A stretch of DNA of 64,000 nucleotides from Fidelibacterota bacterium (GTDB taxonomy: Bacteria; Fidelibacterota; UBA8477; JABMPR01), in contig JADHVL010000005.1 in assembly GCA_016784025.1 (NCBI GenBank), forward strand, positions 104,733 to 168,732, given 5' to 3'. A program made the translations under genes and the position numbers. Shown one piece after another: positions 10,901-21,276 of the stretch. The notes under the pieces were generated by a model, which made no database searches, had not been told where the DNA came from, and saw only the letters and a list, made by a program, of their open reading frames with translations. Positions within the stretch are counted from its first letter, which is position 1. Each line of letters begins with the position of its first letter.

Positions 10901-12560
10901 GCATGTGGTCACCCACAATAAAGAGTTGATGAATACTGTCAAAATCCCTGAACATATTTTCAATTTTCTGAGGGGCAATTGTTTGACCCTTGGTATTCTT
11001 GTAGATTTCTTTTTTTCGATCAATGATTTCTATCTGTCCATTGTCCAGGGATTGAAAAATATCACCTGTGGTGAACCACCCATCAGGACGACTATCTGGC
11101 TCAACCGGATTCCAGTAACTGCCTGATACATAGGCGCCTCGAATCCAGAGCTCACCATCATCTGCCAGTTTTAATTCCATCCCTGGCAGGGGAACTCCTA
11201 CTGAGTTTTCGATATATCCATCTGTTGGTGTCATGGTGATTCCACCTGTGGCTTCAGTCATACCATAACCACTATGGAGATATAGATCATAAGCTTGAAA
11301 GAATTTGAAAACTTCAGGGGGTAGATAGCCAGCAGCAGACAGCCCCCATCGCAGTGATCCACCTGTTACCTCCCTCACTGCAGGAGCAATGGTAGTGGAA
11401 TCATCGTTGATGAGGTCCACCTTTGAACCAATGGTATCATAGATGTCCTGCCAACGTTTAGGTATACTGATGAGCACAGTAGGTTTGATTGTTTTGAGAT
11501 CGCTGAGGAGAGATTGAACCCCTTTCCCACTGGAGAAGGTGTATTCAGCACCCCAAAATATGGAACCCCACATCTCCAGAAATCTACCAAATGTGTGAAA
11601 CAGGGGCAAAAAGCAAAGAAAACGGTCTTTGTTACCCAGATTTAGCGCAAGACTTCGTGCAAACCGTTTAGAAATAATATTCTCATAAGTGAAAACAATG
11701 CCCTTAGGATACCCAGTAGTGCCTGAGGTATACATAATACTTGCGATATTTGACAGCGTGACGGAAAGTCGAATACCCTCCAGCCAATCAAGGGCATCGG
11801 CCGAACCACCTTCGTCCAATAGTCGTTTATAAGATTTTACCAGTGGATTGGTTGTGGCGACACTGTTGAATGTAATGATATGTTTAATAGCAGGAAGATT
11901 GGGTAGGATGCTTTCAATAGAGCGCAAATGCTGGGAATCGGAAATAAATATCCCCTCAATTTCAGCGTGGGCCAGAATATACTCGATTTGAGCCGGGGGA
12001 GCGGCAGGCTGGATGGGAACATTCACAAATCCATGTGTAAGACAAGCGATATCGGTTACTGCGACTTCAAGACGATTTTCGGAAAGAATGGCAATACGAG
12101 GACTTGTGCTACCCATGAGATCTATGAGGGCTGCTGCGAGATGGTTGACTGATTGCTGAACAGCAGACCATGATTGTTGTTGCCACTGTCGACCCTGTTT
12201 GAAGCTAAATAAAGTTTTATTCCCCAGCTGCTCAGCCTTGCGGGTAAAGAGATAACCCGGTGTGTAGTTAAGCTTGCGGATTAACTCCATTTCGAGCTTG
12301 AACCATTCATCCTGAATATGGGATGCTTTAATTAGTGAGGTGAAGGAAGGGTTCCAGCCCTGCTCCAAGAGAAAGGTTAGACTCTTATGACTTCCTGTGG
12401 CAAGGATGTTTTCACCGAATTTGAGGAGGTCACGGGACCATATACCCAAATCATGGGGTAGGTGAGATTCCAATTCTTTGAAATATTGGACCAGGATAGA
12501 TTCTTGTTCAAGTGAATCCTTATCCACATTGTCCAACAGGTCATGTAGTGAATATTTCAC
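7923..12560 (-). CDS. multidomain long-chain acyl-CoA synthetase (AMP-binding) with large helical middle region and C-terminal GNAT acetyltransferase domain
   Basis: IMYTSGTTGYPKGIVFTYENI, HSGYGMTEATGG, WFTTGDIFQSLDNGQIEIIDRKKEIYKN (AMP-binding motifs); C-terminal VYMDKVVVSDNHRGGGISRGLLNEFV...GYFYKFGF (GNAT-like). Confidence 0.85.
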   Translation of the reverse strand: MKYSLHDLLDNVDKDSLEQESILVQYFKELESHLPHDLGIWSRDLLKFGENILATGSHKSLTFLLEQGWNPSFTSLIKASHIQDEWFKLEMELIRKLNYTPGYLFTRKAEQLGNKTLFSFKQGRQWQQQSWSAVQQSVNHLAAALIDLMGSTSPRIAILSENRLEVAVTDIACLTHGFVNVPIQPAAPPAQIEYILAHAEIEGIFISDSQHLRSIESILPNLPAIKHIITFNSVATTNPLVKSYKRLLDEGGSADALDWLEGIRLSVTLSNIASIMYTSGTTGYPKGIVFTYENIISKRFARSLALNLGNKDRFLCFLPLFHTFGRFLEMWGSIFWGAEYTFSSGKGVQSLLSDLKTIKPTVLISIPKRWQDIYDTIGSKVDLINDDSTTIAPAVREVTGGSLRWGLSAAGYLPPEVFKFFQAYDLYLHSGYGMTEATGGITMTPTDGYIENSVGVPLPGMELKLADDGELWIRGAYVSGSYWNPVEPDSRPDGWFTTGDIFQSLDNGQIEIIDRKKEIYKNTKGQTIAPQKIENMFRDFDSIHQLFIVGDHMPYNTALVRLNKKHKDLRDIWSDRQKVRDYVGNVIHSVNSFLAPFERIVDFIQVNRDFSKDLGELTEKGTFKRASILEHFKDTVESLYERSYKSFFMEDLEIQIPNWVFLQRGWTQNDLVFKDQILKHRNKRHALRIEPGKNEIRIGDFFYQFQGEILQFQDFIRQPAYCIGNQELEEFLDYSHLRIKPIALKPTLLPGTWTDLDFSDRARLQAEAEVEKALKHSDYSLEALKPVIMLVYSQTLHPSQSAYRLLNRIYSNSNESIRHIVRYAFLRLIRSDDLVQAQFAVEQVVALYPANDLERIVSYALGRKVLFNRDSGNSSWSNINIHKVKLSANYLKWLSNQEAQAEKPSILFENVLGILYSWSKQFPQYYATIRTAMISSSVNLSAKSRISKEILKTYEMLNENFSRSMQDMDPETTRIQHEQTLDWEDVLVFDKPVSIEHRDRITSAFVNTSILNESMYLFFEGKQLSLHKIPPQGIWINLLGSAHGKTVYRVTIQSSEGSFKFVFNLNDDLSSDQVNTELFWLMACARDSQFNQLVETLGSYKPEQDLWSEEFISGLTVRQYLKQAEWAGSSDEMPSPEHIWPHFVWTSVLTYTSFWKRTRFKKIISVPSPGKIVVPIHDYHVGGRLVSISGITEVSSELEFFENLEELFVRATEKEFPKFKLKVSTDIVYHAMREALGQKHSPAFFKAILADKAISPLRKNDLLSFLSRVEDEGFQTKTVYFAIRRYHRWLLINQDATLNAKAHFLKDLYKDYNIQDSEPEYPDARVQLFMHTVFSESDSKLKEYLALLGRNLRQRSLDGGSLQSEISQYIGSNELDDYCSFFLKRLAFPELPPSEDIELIATRSTAMDQIEIMISRHDSKGTTFRIRRAMHPKEIIQLQQHFVKARMDVNFTHEHKFLVALNKKGRVIGGLFYLDQGEEVVYMDKVVVSDNHRGGGISRGLLNEFVNRMRNAKKKMITTGFLHPGYFYKFGFIIEKDQGGLVKYL

Positions 12561-12770
12561 CGATATATCCTTCTCGTTTAGCCTTCAACATAGGAACGTT
12601 GATCTTGACTTCCAAATTAATTGCTAGGCGTCATCTGCTGAAGAAAGCAATAATTTAAATACGTTACAATTATTCTGCATCTGGTGTGCATCTCAGAATA
12701 AATGTGATGAATTTCATCCGAATAAGATTATTATCGGCGCGTTGTCAATTTTCGCAAAATTATACATAAA

Positions 12771-12785
12771 TGGCACAAGATTTGT
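12771..12785 (+). promoter_or_regulatory. candidate sigma-54-like promoter upstream of gdhA
   Basis: TGGCAC-aagat-TTGT resembles TGGCAC-N5-TTGC. Confidence 0.25.
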
Positions 12786-12909
12786 CTCACTAACAGGACA
12801 ATGAAAAATATGGCACAAACATCGGATTATTCAGTAACTGGCATCTCGCTCGCATTTATTGACATGCGGCATCAGGAGAGCAGTAGGAGAACTGAAATCC
12901 AACTTTTAG

Positions 12910-14259
<1,350 letters not shown>

Positions 14260-14286
14260 GCACTTTAGATCCTAAAAAGTTCAATA

Positions 14287-14314
14287 AAAAAGCGCAGGTA
14301 ACTGCGCTTTTTTA
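14287..14314. terminator. bidirectional intrinsic terminator
   Basis: aaaaaaGCGCAG-gtaa-CTGCGCtttttt between convergent genes. Confidence 0.88.
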
Positions 14315-14339
14315 TTGAGTAAAATTGAGGATGAAAGCG

Positions 14340-16160
14340 TCAAGCAGGTGTTTCCACTCCCAGCTTTGATTTGAAATGTTGGTAGAATTTCTCCAGCCGT
14401 TTACCATGTGTTTCTACGGCTTCTGAAATCGAGGGAAGGTTTTCACCCTTATAGGCAACTTCCTGTGCGATCTCTTTACAATAATCCAAGCCAGTCTGCA
14501 TATTGTCATAGAAGGTCTGAAGAAATTTCGGTGTCTGCAGCCCTTCCATTGCTTCATCCAATAGTGATCTAAAATGATCTACATATAATTGGATTTCTTT
14601 GGCAAACATATGGGGACGATCATCTGAAAGTAATTCCTTACCTCGACCATAAATCTGGTCTACCATCTCTTCCAACGAATAATTACGATTAAACCATGAC
14701 AGGTTGGGTCCCGGGCAGATTGCTTGAGGAGAGCGTGAGGCAGGGGAGATTCCCAAGCTTATGAGAGCTCCATTTCCAAGATGCTCACAAAGACACTCTT
14801 TTGCCAATACCTTTTCAATGGCGAGGTCCTTATCGGCTCCAGGAGCAATGGTATCATCGATCTGATGCAATTTGTGGGTCATGTATTGTGTGGATGCAGT
14901 ACAGATCATCTCTTCAGTAAATTCAGTATTGGATTTTAAAAATCCTTTGGGGCATGGTGAACCTGGTTTGCCCTGGGCATATCGCTTAGCTCCCCACTTG
15001 GCTGATCCCGATCCTTTTATGTTGTTGAATGGGACGCCTAAAGGAGAGGCTCCACTCAAATAAAGACTATCGTCTGTTGAGTTCATAAGCTGCATTCTGG
15101 TCACAGTATCAATAGGTGTCGCTTCAGGGACCAGCAGAAAGGGGCTGGCCCAACCAGTGCGATCAATGCCAAAATTCTGTTCCAGGCGCTGGACTTCACC
15201 ATGATTACCAATACCACCCTGTACAGTTATCTCTGGGTGATGGTTTAGATCTTCTGGATATTCCCACTCCATCTTATCATAAAATTTCTTGATGATGGGC
15301 TGAAACTGAGAACCCAATTCCTGCCTTTTCTCTCTAAATTCTTTTAGGAGAATTGGTAGCAGATGTCCAGGTGATGCAAATGCATGTCCACCACAATTCA
15401 AACCAGACTCGATTCGAAATTCAGAGATCTCAATTCCCTTTTTAGCCATATAGCGTCCCTGAATCATGGCTGATCTAAAATCGCTGACCTTAAGGATGAT
15501 CTTCTTTTTGATCTCACCCTGGTGATCCCGGTAGAATTCTTTGTATTTGGTCATATAGCCGTACAGACTCTGGTTGATTCCTGCAGAAAAGATCATGGCA
15601 GATTGAACTTTGCTTTTGGCAAAACCACGCAACGCAGCCTTGGCATCAGAAAATTCTTCTCCCAGGGGTGATCCATGCTTGTTGGTATTGATGTTGTCAA
15701 CTTTCACCATGATGTTGACATCAATATTACCAGGTTTCATTCTTTTGGTAAGCTCATGAGAGAGCTGATCTCTGAGTTTTCCAGGTGTGGTTTCCAGCAA
15801 TTCCTGATAAGTCTTCTTCAAGGAACTGGTATCAGGCAATAATTCAAAATAACGTGTCTTTTCATTCTGCTCAAAGAAAGGCAGGGAACGAATATGGGAC
15901 ATCTTCATTTCAACTATCTCCTGGACCATATCCAGGTATGCCGTAATCCTCTTTGCCCGGCCATCAGGTTCCCGGTTTGAAATGGGATTATAGGGTAGCT
16001 TGTACTTAGCTGTATAAAATTTCCTCAAACGCTCCATCAGAATGTCATCAATGATGGATATCACCGAAGTGATTCCTAAATGGGCCAGACGAATAGGGGT
16101 ATCAATTGAATGGCCTGTTCCCATGACGGGTATATGAAAATTATGTGTTGTATCTGTCAC
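14340..16160 (-). CDS. conserved hypothetical protein (606 aa), possible TIM-barrel enzyme
   Basis: Long clean ORF; GGIGNHGEVQRL and GGHAFASPGHLLPI glycine-rich motifs; Cys-containing C-terminal region; family not recognised with certainty. Confidence 0.7.
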   Translation of the reverse strand: MTDTTHNFHIPVMGTGHSIDTPIRLAHLGITSVISIIDDILMERLRKFYTAKYKLPYNPISNREPDGRAKRITAYLDMVQEIVEMKMSHIRSLPFFEQNEKTRYFELLPDTSSLKKTYQELLETTPGKLRDQLSHELTKRMKPGNIDVNIMVKVDNINTNKHGSPLGEEFSDAKAALRGFAKSKVQSAMIFSAGINQSLYGYMTKYKEFYRDHQGEIKKKIILKVSDFRSAMIQGRYMAKKGIEISEFRIESGLNCGGHAFASPGHLLPILLKEFREKRQELGSQFQPIIKKFYDKMEWEYPEDLNHHPEITVQGGIGNHGEVQRLEQNFGIDRTGWASPFLLVPEATPIDTVTRMQLMNSTDDSLYLSGASPLGVPFNNIKGSGSAKWGAKRYAQGKPGSPCPKGFLKSNTEFTEEMICTASTQYMTHKLHQIDDTIAPGADKDLAIEKVLAKECLCEHLGNGALISLGISPASRSPQAICPGPNLSWFNRNYSLEEMVDQIYGRGKELLSDDRPHMFAKEIQLYVDHFRSLLDEAMEGLQTPKFLQTFYDNMQTGLDYCKEIAQEVAYKGENLPSISEAVETHGKRLEKFYQHFKSKLGVETPA

Positions 16161-16335
16161 TCAGCGACCTCACAAATTTGTTTAGCTAACTATTTCAGTA
16201 CCAGGCTCTTATGACAATGATCATTAGACCCGGTGGTATGCTCAATACTAACCTAGTTAGACAGGAATTCAATAAAAGAATCCCATGGTAATCTTAACAT
16301 TATGACAAATGCGGACTAAACTGGCAATAGTCAAA

Positions 16336-16364
16336 AATAATCCCATTCATAGAACGGGATTATT
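16336..16364 (-). terminator. intrinsic terminator of small outer-membrane-like gene
   Basis: AATAATCCC...GGGATTATT stem with T-rich flank on minus strand. Confidence 0.6.
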
Positions 16365-16383
16365 TATAATTGAACACTAAGGT

Positions 16384-16839
16384 TTAGAAAAAGTATCTGA
16401 TACCCAGGCTTCCACCATAAAAATCAAACCCGGTTCCACCAAGTATTTTGAGTGTAGGAGCACTTTCAATATATATATCGACTGGGTAGGAGGATAGGTA
16501 ATAACCAATCCCAATCACACCTCGGATACCCAGATCAAACTTAGTTGTTTTGTTGCCATCATCATTCGGTTCCGTGTGAGTCCCCAGACTTATGCCCGCA
16601 CCATAGTAAACTGGAGTGGTTTCGTCTGTGAGATTCAACATGTCGGCCTTATTAAACAGGTAATCTGCAGCTAGAGCAGTTCCAAAATTCCAAGTTACAG
16701 CCACAGCATTACTGCCACCCATCCAATATTTTGCAGTAAGACCATCAGTTGACAAACCAATTCCAAGACCAGAATTTTGTCCAAATGCACCCACGGTGAT
16801 GAGTAAAACGCTGAACAATAAAATAAGACGTCTACGCAT
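16384..16839 (-). CDS. small secreted / outer-membrane beta-barrel-like protein
   Basis: Start re-assigned to MRRRLILLFSVLLITVGAFGQ (signal peptide, GGAGGAAA RBS); terminal aromatic SLGIRYFF typical of OM barrels. Confidence 0.7.
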   Translation of the reverse strand: MRRRLILLFSVLLITVGAFGQNSGLGIGLSTDGLTAKYWMGGSNAVAVTWNFGTALAADYLFNKADMLNLTDETTPVYYGAGISLGTHTEPNDDGNKTTKFDLGIRGVIGIGYYLSSYPVDIYIESAPTLKILGGTGFDFYGGSLGIRYFF

Positions 16840-16918
16840 TTTGATGTTTCCTCCATTAATAGCATTACATCTTGGTTTGAACATAAAATATTTTACTGGA
16901 TACTCAATAAAGAAAAAT

Positions 16919-19897
16919 TTAGACGTTCTCGTGCATGGATGCAAAGCACCCTGGTCTCCATATATGACCTTCACCCCTAACACCATCAACCTGAATGATG
17001 AATGGTTTATCAAAATGAAAATGTTTGAGAAATTTAGTCTCATTGGCAGGTTTTTGCTTTTGAAACCATTCCAAATTCATTTTCTCGGCTAATAGTCGTG
17101 GGGGAATGGTGAAGTAACTGATCCCAAGAGAGGTAATATTTTGGAAGAAATGACTTCCAAAGGAAGGATCAACATATAAATCAGGTAATCCCACTTCGAT
17201 AATCGATCTGGCATTGGATATATAGTTCCAGCTAACTGGAATCCCCAACATGGGATCAGCAGTGCCCCAGCGACCAGGACCCACGAGCATGTAAGATTTC
17301 TCAGGGCTGAACTCGCGATTCATAACCCTTAATTCCTCAGCAATTTCCAGACTTTTTAGTATGTCGAATTTGTCAATATCGATATAAATCAAATCATGGA
17401 TCTCAACATTGTCACCATTTCCCAAACAAATTTCACTATGAAAAAGTTCATCTTGTTTTTTAGCCCGGGTAATGTCAACGACATGGGGACGTTCAAATGT
17501 GACCATGGGTCTTATTTGTAAAATGGATAGTTCCGCTGGTTCACCCGATTTATCTGGTAAATTCACAGCGAATTCCATTTCCACCTCACAACCCATACCC
17601 AATTTCCCAAAATCCATCAAATCACTGAGCATATTCGCCAGGGGTAGTGATTTCCATTTCAATATATTGGCAAAGGTAATAATGCGAGGACCGGCTTCAA
17701 ATAAGCTGTCACGAAAACGACCATCTTGGAATGAGTATACACTGGCAATCTGGTCCAGACTGCCATGCTCCTCAGCAGTTTTTAAATCGAGCTGCCTCAG
17801 ATTCGAACTTTCACCGCTTTCCAGAGGTGATTCGCAATGGGCGGTATCCAACGCATAGAAGTGATTCTGGCTGTTTTTTAAAATAGACTTTTCATCATAA
17901 AACTGAGGCTGCACATTGGGTCTTTTCGGGCTGAATTTTAGTGCTTTTTCTCCATTAACCACAGTACGACCCAAACCGAGGGCCATGGTGGCCATACCCT
18001 CTTCACGCTTCATGGCACCCTGGGGATAATAATTGAGAGTTTGTAATACCCCGGAAAAGCTGGGGTAATAATAATCGCCATGTTTTCGACCAGAGAGATG
18101 TTGTATCACCACAGCCATCTTTTCATCCTCAGGCCGGTTACCCGTTGATTTAAGATAAGCAATGGCTTCTCTATGAAATCCAGAGGCGTACACAAGTTTG
18201 ATGGCTTCCAGCAATTGAAAGACCCGGGTGTCAAGAGCAGGAGCACAGTTGGGGAGCATATAGGTACTGTATATACCCGCAAACGGCTGAAACAGGGAAT
18301 CTTCTAATAGACTGGATGATCTTACAGCCAGAGGACCGGCATGATGACCGAGGTAGCTGTGGAGCTGATCAGTAAAATTACCTGGGAAAACAGCTTTCCG
18401 GAAAAGGTCGTCGACTTCTTCGTTTGACTCAGCTTCCAATGCTTTAAGTCGCAATTTATTAATATCTAGAAATCTGTCATAAATGTCCGTAGCTATGACA
18501 GCGAACTGGGGGACACCGACATTAATTTCAGGATATTTTTGTGAGAAATCATAGCGACGTTTGTGGGCTGTGAGGAAGGCTAGCCCTCGGGCCTTTCCTC
18601 CGATGGATCCGCTGCCTATTCTGACGGCAGTAATTTTTGGATCATAGGTGTCTACATCAAAGTAACCAATATTGTCAAAATGTTGCAAAACCCGTTGTCG
18701 TTCAATGGCATCCAGTAAAATCTTGCGAAAATCTTCTGGGTCTTCAAAATCTTCAATATTCACTGGCTTAAGAAAATCAGCAAGATCAAAGTATCCGCGA
18801 ACTGCCAACCAGTTTGAGAAATGATCTCGTCGTGCATGGTATTCAATACTCTGAATGGGCACAGATTCCAGAGCAGCATTTAGAGCATTTAGATGTCGAA
18901 TTTTCGCAATGGTTTTTCCTTCTCGGGTACTGAATACCAGATCACCAAAACCACAATGCTTGAAAACGAAATCCTGTAAACTCTTAATCAATTGAGGAGA
19001 ATACTTAGCTATGAAATAAGCGCCCAATTCTTTTGCAGTCTTTTCGTTACTACCTTCCATCGATTGCATGATAATAGGCATGCTGGCATTTTTCTTTTGA
19101 ACAATTTTTATAAACTTTGCACCAGCTTTTGGATCCAATACACCATTACGTGGATAGCGCACATCTGAAATAACAGCAAGGAGATTATTCTTATACAATC
19201 GATACAATTCCGTAGCTTCTTCAAAAGTGGATGCCAACAGGATTTTTGGTCTGGATCGCATTCTGAACAATCGCAATTCGTCAGTATATTCGTGTTTCAT
19301 CAATTTCTGAGTCGTATTGATGATCACATTGTAAAGCATAGGTAGAAAGATGGAATAGTATTTGGGAGAGTCCTCAACCACGATGATGGCTCGGGCTCCA
19401 CCTTTAAGAATGTCGCGAGGAGCATTCATCCGGTCTTCAATATATTTCACGATGGTCGTAAAGATGTTTGAATCACCATGCCAGATAAAAGTTTTATCAA
19501 TACCCTCGAGGCTATCAACCCTTTGTGTGGCCCACTTATATTCGCGACGACTGGAGGCCAGCAGAATGACTGGAATGGAGTCGTGTTTCTTTTTGATCTT
19601 GCGACCGAGCTCAAATGGATTCATATCAGAGATGCGTGTCATGGTAATGACCAGATCGTAATGTCGTGCTCTCAATTTTCTTAAAGCATGGTCACCCGTG
19701 GAGACTCTGGTGATCCTGGGCGCGCTACTTAAATTCATATCCTGGTATTCGGTGAAGATCATTTCACCGAGACGTCCATCCTCTTCAAGTTTGAAAGCAT
19801 CATAAAGACTGGAAATCAGCAGGATTTCATGAACACGATGTTGCATCATATCTCTGAAGCCGGGGCGTTGCTTGAGTGTGAGTACTTGATTAAACAT
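16919..19897 (-). CDS. receiver-like domain(s) fused to PEP/pyruvate-binding (PPDK N-terminal-like) domain protein
   Basis: N-terminal receiver-like region (YDLVITMTRISDMNPFELGRKIKKKHDSIPVILLAS), then GSIGGKARGLAFL, LAVRSSSLLEDSLFQPFAGIYSTYM, LQIRPMV. Confidence 0.82.
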   Translation of the reverse strand: MFNQVLTLKQRPGFRDMMQHRVHEILLISSLYDAFKLEEDGRLGEMIFTEYQDMNLSSAPRITRVSTGDHALRKLRARHYDLVITMTRISDMNPFELGRKIKKKHDSIPVILLASSRREYKWATQRVDSLEGIDKTFIWHGDSNIFTTIVKYIEDRMNAPRDILKGGARAIIVVEDSPKYYSIFLPMLYNVIINTTQKLMKHEYTDELRLFRMRSRPKILLASTFEEATELYRLYKNNLLAVISDVRYPRNGVLDPKAGAKFIKIVQKKNASMPIIMQSMEGSNEKTAKELGAYFIAKYSPQLIKSLQDFVFKHCGFGDLVFSTREGKTIAKIRHLNALNAALESVPIQSIEYHARRDHFSNWLAVRGYFDLADFLKPVNIEDFEDPEDFRKILLDAIERQRVLQHFDNIGYFDVDTYDPKITAVRIGSGSIGGKARGLAFLTAHKRRYDFSQKYPEINVGVPQFAVIATDIYDRFLDINKLRLKALEAESNEEVDDLFRKAVFPGNFTDQLHSYLGHHAGPLAVRSSSLLEDSLFQPFAGIYSTYMLPNCAPALDTRVFQLLEAIKLVYASGFHREAIAYLKSTGNRPEDEKMAVVIQHLSGRKHGDYYYPSFSGVLQTLNYYPQGAMKREEGMATMALGLGRTVVNGEKALKFSPKRPNVQPQFYDEKSILKNSQNHFYALDTAHCESPLESGESSNLRQLDLKTAEEHGSLDQIASVYSFQDGRFRDSLFEAGPRIITFANILKWKSLPLANMLSDLMDFGKLGMGCEVEMEFAVNLPDKSGEPAELSILQIRPMVTFERPHVVDITRAKKQDELFHSEICLGNGDNVEIHDLIYIDIDKFDILKSLEIAEELRVMNREFSPEKSYMLVGPGRWGTADPMLGIPVSWNYISNARSIIEVGLPDLYVDPSFGSHFFQNITSLGISYFTIPPRLLAEKMNLEWFQKQKPANETKFLKHFHFDKPFIIQVDGVRGEGHIWRPGCFASMHENV

Positions 19898-20181
19898 GCT
19901 TTAAAATAGTTGAGATATCCTTATTAAAAATGCTCATTTGACTATTGTGGCCATAGTCATCTAATTTTGGGCTGAGCTATATATTGGAAACCCCCAGTTT
20001 ATTTAGGAATCCACGTGTGCGTATGGTAATCTAACCCACCAAAAATATTTATCAGGTTTACAGGTAAGAACAACAGCCGGGGGATTCGTAATATCTTGTT
20101 TACGAACTTGGGACACTTGGCACGCTGTTTGTCTTTATTATTTTGTATCAAAAACAAGGGGGATGAGATTGGGAGACGGCT

Positions 20182-21276
20182 ATGAATTTTGGGATTCTGC
20201 ATGAAAGTCGCTTAAATGAGAGACGTGTCTGTTTAACACCTCGCGGGGCAACATCTCTTATTAAGAGAGGCCACAACGTTTTTGTTGAATCTGGTGCAGG
20301 CGTATCAAGCGGTTTTGCTGACCAGAATTACACCAACAAGGGCGCACAAATCGTTTTCAGCTCAGAAGAAATTTATGGTCGGTCTGATGTCCTGCTAAAG
20401 CTTTTACCCGTCAACGAAGAATGTCTGGAACTCATGCTTGAGAGTCAGACGGTCCTCACCTTTCAGCATTTATCTGTCAGCTCTCCTGAAGTATTTAAGG
20501 GCTTAACCGAGAAAAAAATCACCTTAATTGGTATGGAGATCATGGAAGAGGAAGACGGTTCCAGACCCATCCTCAATATCATGAGCGAACTCGCCGGTCA
20601 AATGGCACCAATCATTGCTGGCAATTATCTGGGTCGTGATCCCATGGGACGAGGCGTTCTGCTAGGTAGTGTCCCTGGAGTTGCTCCTGCATCCGTTGTC
20701 ATCGTTGGTGCCGGAATGGTAGGCACAAGTGCTGCAAAGGCTTTTATTGGTCTAGGGGCCCAGGTCCACGTTCTGGATAAAAACATTGAACAGTTGCGTA
20801 TCATTAAAAATGTACTGGGTGACAGGGTAACAACTATTTACGCCAATCAACCAGCAGTTGAGAGATGCATTGCCTTTGCCGATGTCGTGGTAACATCCAT
20901 TCTCGAGAGAGGCGCCCAAACTCCCCAGATTATCACACGGGAGATGGTCAAAAAAATGAAGTATCTATCTGTCCTCATCGATTATTCCGTGGATGAAGGT
21001 GGTGCAAGTGAGACTTCAAGGCCAACCTTGCTTTCTGATCCCGTCTATATAGATGAAGGTGTTATTCATTACTGCGTTCCCAATGTCACATCAGGAGTAA
21101 ATCGGACTACCTCCATTGCTCTTTCCAACGTCCTGTCAAAGTATCTCATTCAGATCGCAGAGATGGGCATTGAAAAGGCCTTGAAGGATTCCCACGTACT
21201 CAAAAAGGGCTTATACACAATGGAGGGACGTAATATGCAACCCGTCCTTAATCGTTTATTTGGGATCAAGATATAA
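20182..21276 (+). CDS. ald: alanine dehydrogenase family protein
   Basis: KLLPVNEEC, LTFQHLS, VVIVGAGMVGTSAAKAFIGLGAQVHVLD Rossmann motif, VLIDYSVDEGGASETSRPT. Confidence 0.85.
   Translation: MNFGILHESRLNERRVCLTPRGATSLIKRGHNVFVESGAGVSSGFADQNYTNKGAQIVFSSEEIYGRSDVLLKLLPVNEECLELMLESQTVLTFQHLSVSSPEVFKGLTEKKITLIGMEIMEEEDGSRPILNIMSELAGQMAPIIAGNYLGRDPMGRGVLLGSVPGVAPASVVIVGAGMVGTSAAKAFIGLGAQVHVLDKNIEQLRIIKNVLGDRVTTIYANQPAVERCIAFADVVVTSILERGAQTPQIITREMVKKMKYLSVLIDYSVDEGGASETSRPTLLSDPVYIDEGVIHYCVPNVTSGVNRTTSIALSNVLSKYLIQIAEMGIEKALKDSHVLKKGLYTMEGRNMQPVLNRLFGIKI

Noticed and set aside
16840-17043. N-terminal extension of ORF 16384-17043
   Set aside because: Extension overlaps the upstream PPDK-like gene; the internal ATG has a signal peptide and strong RBS
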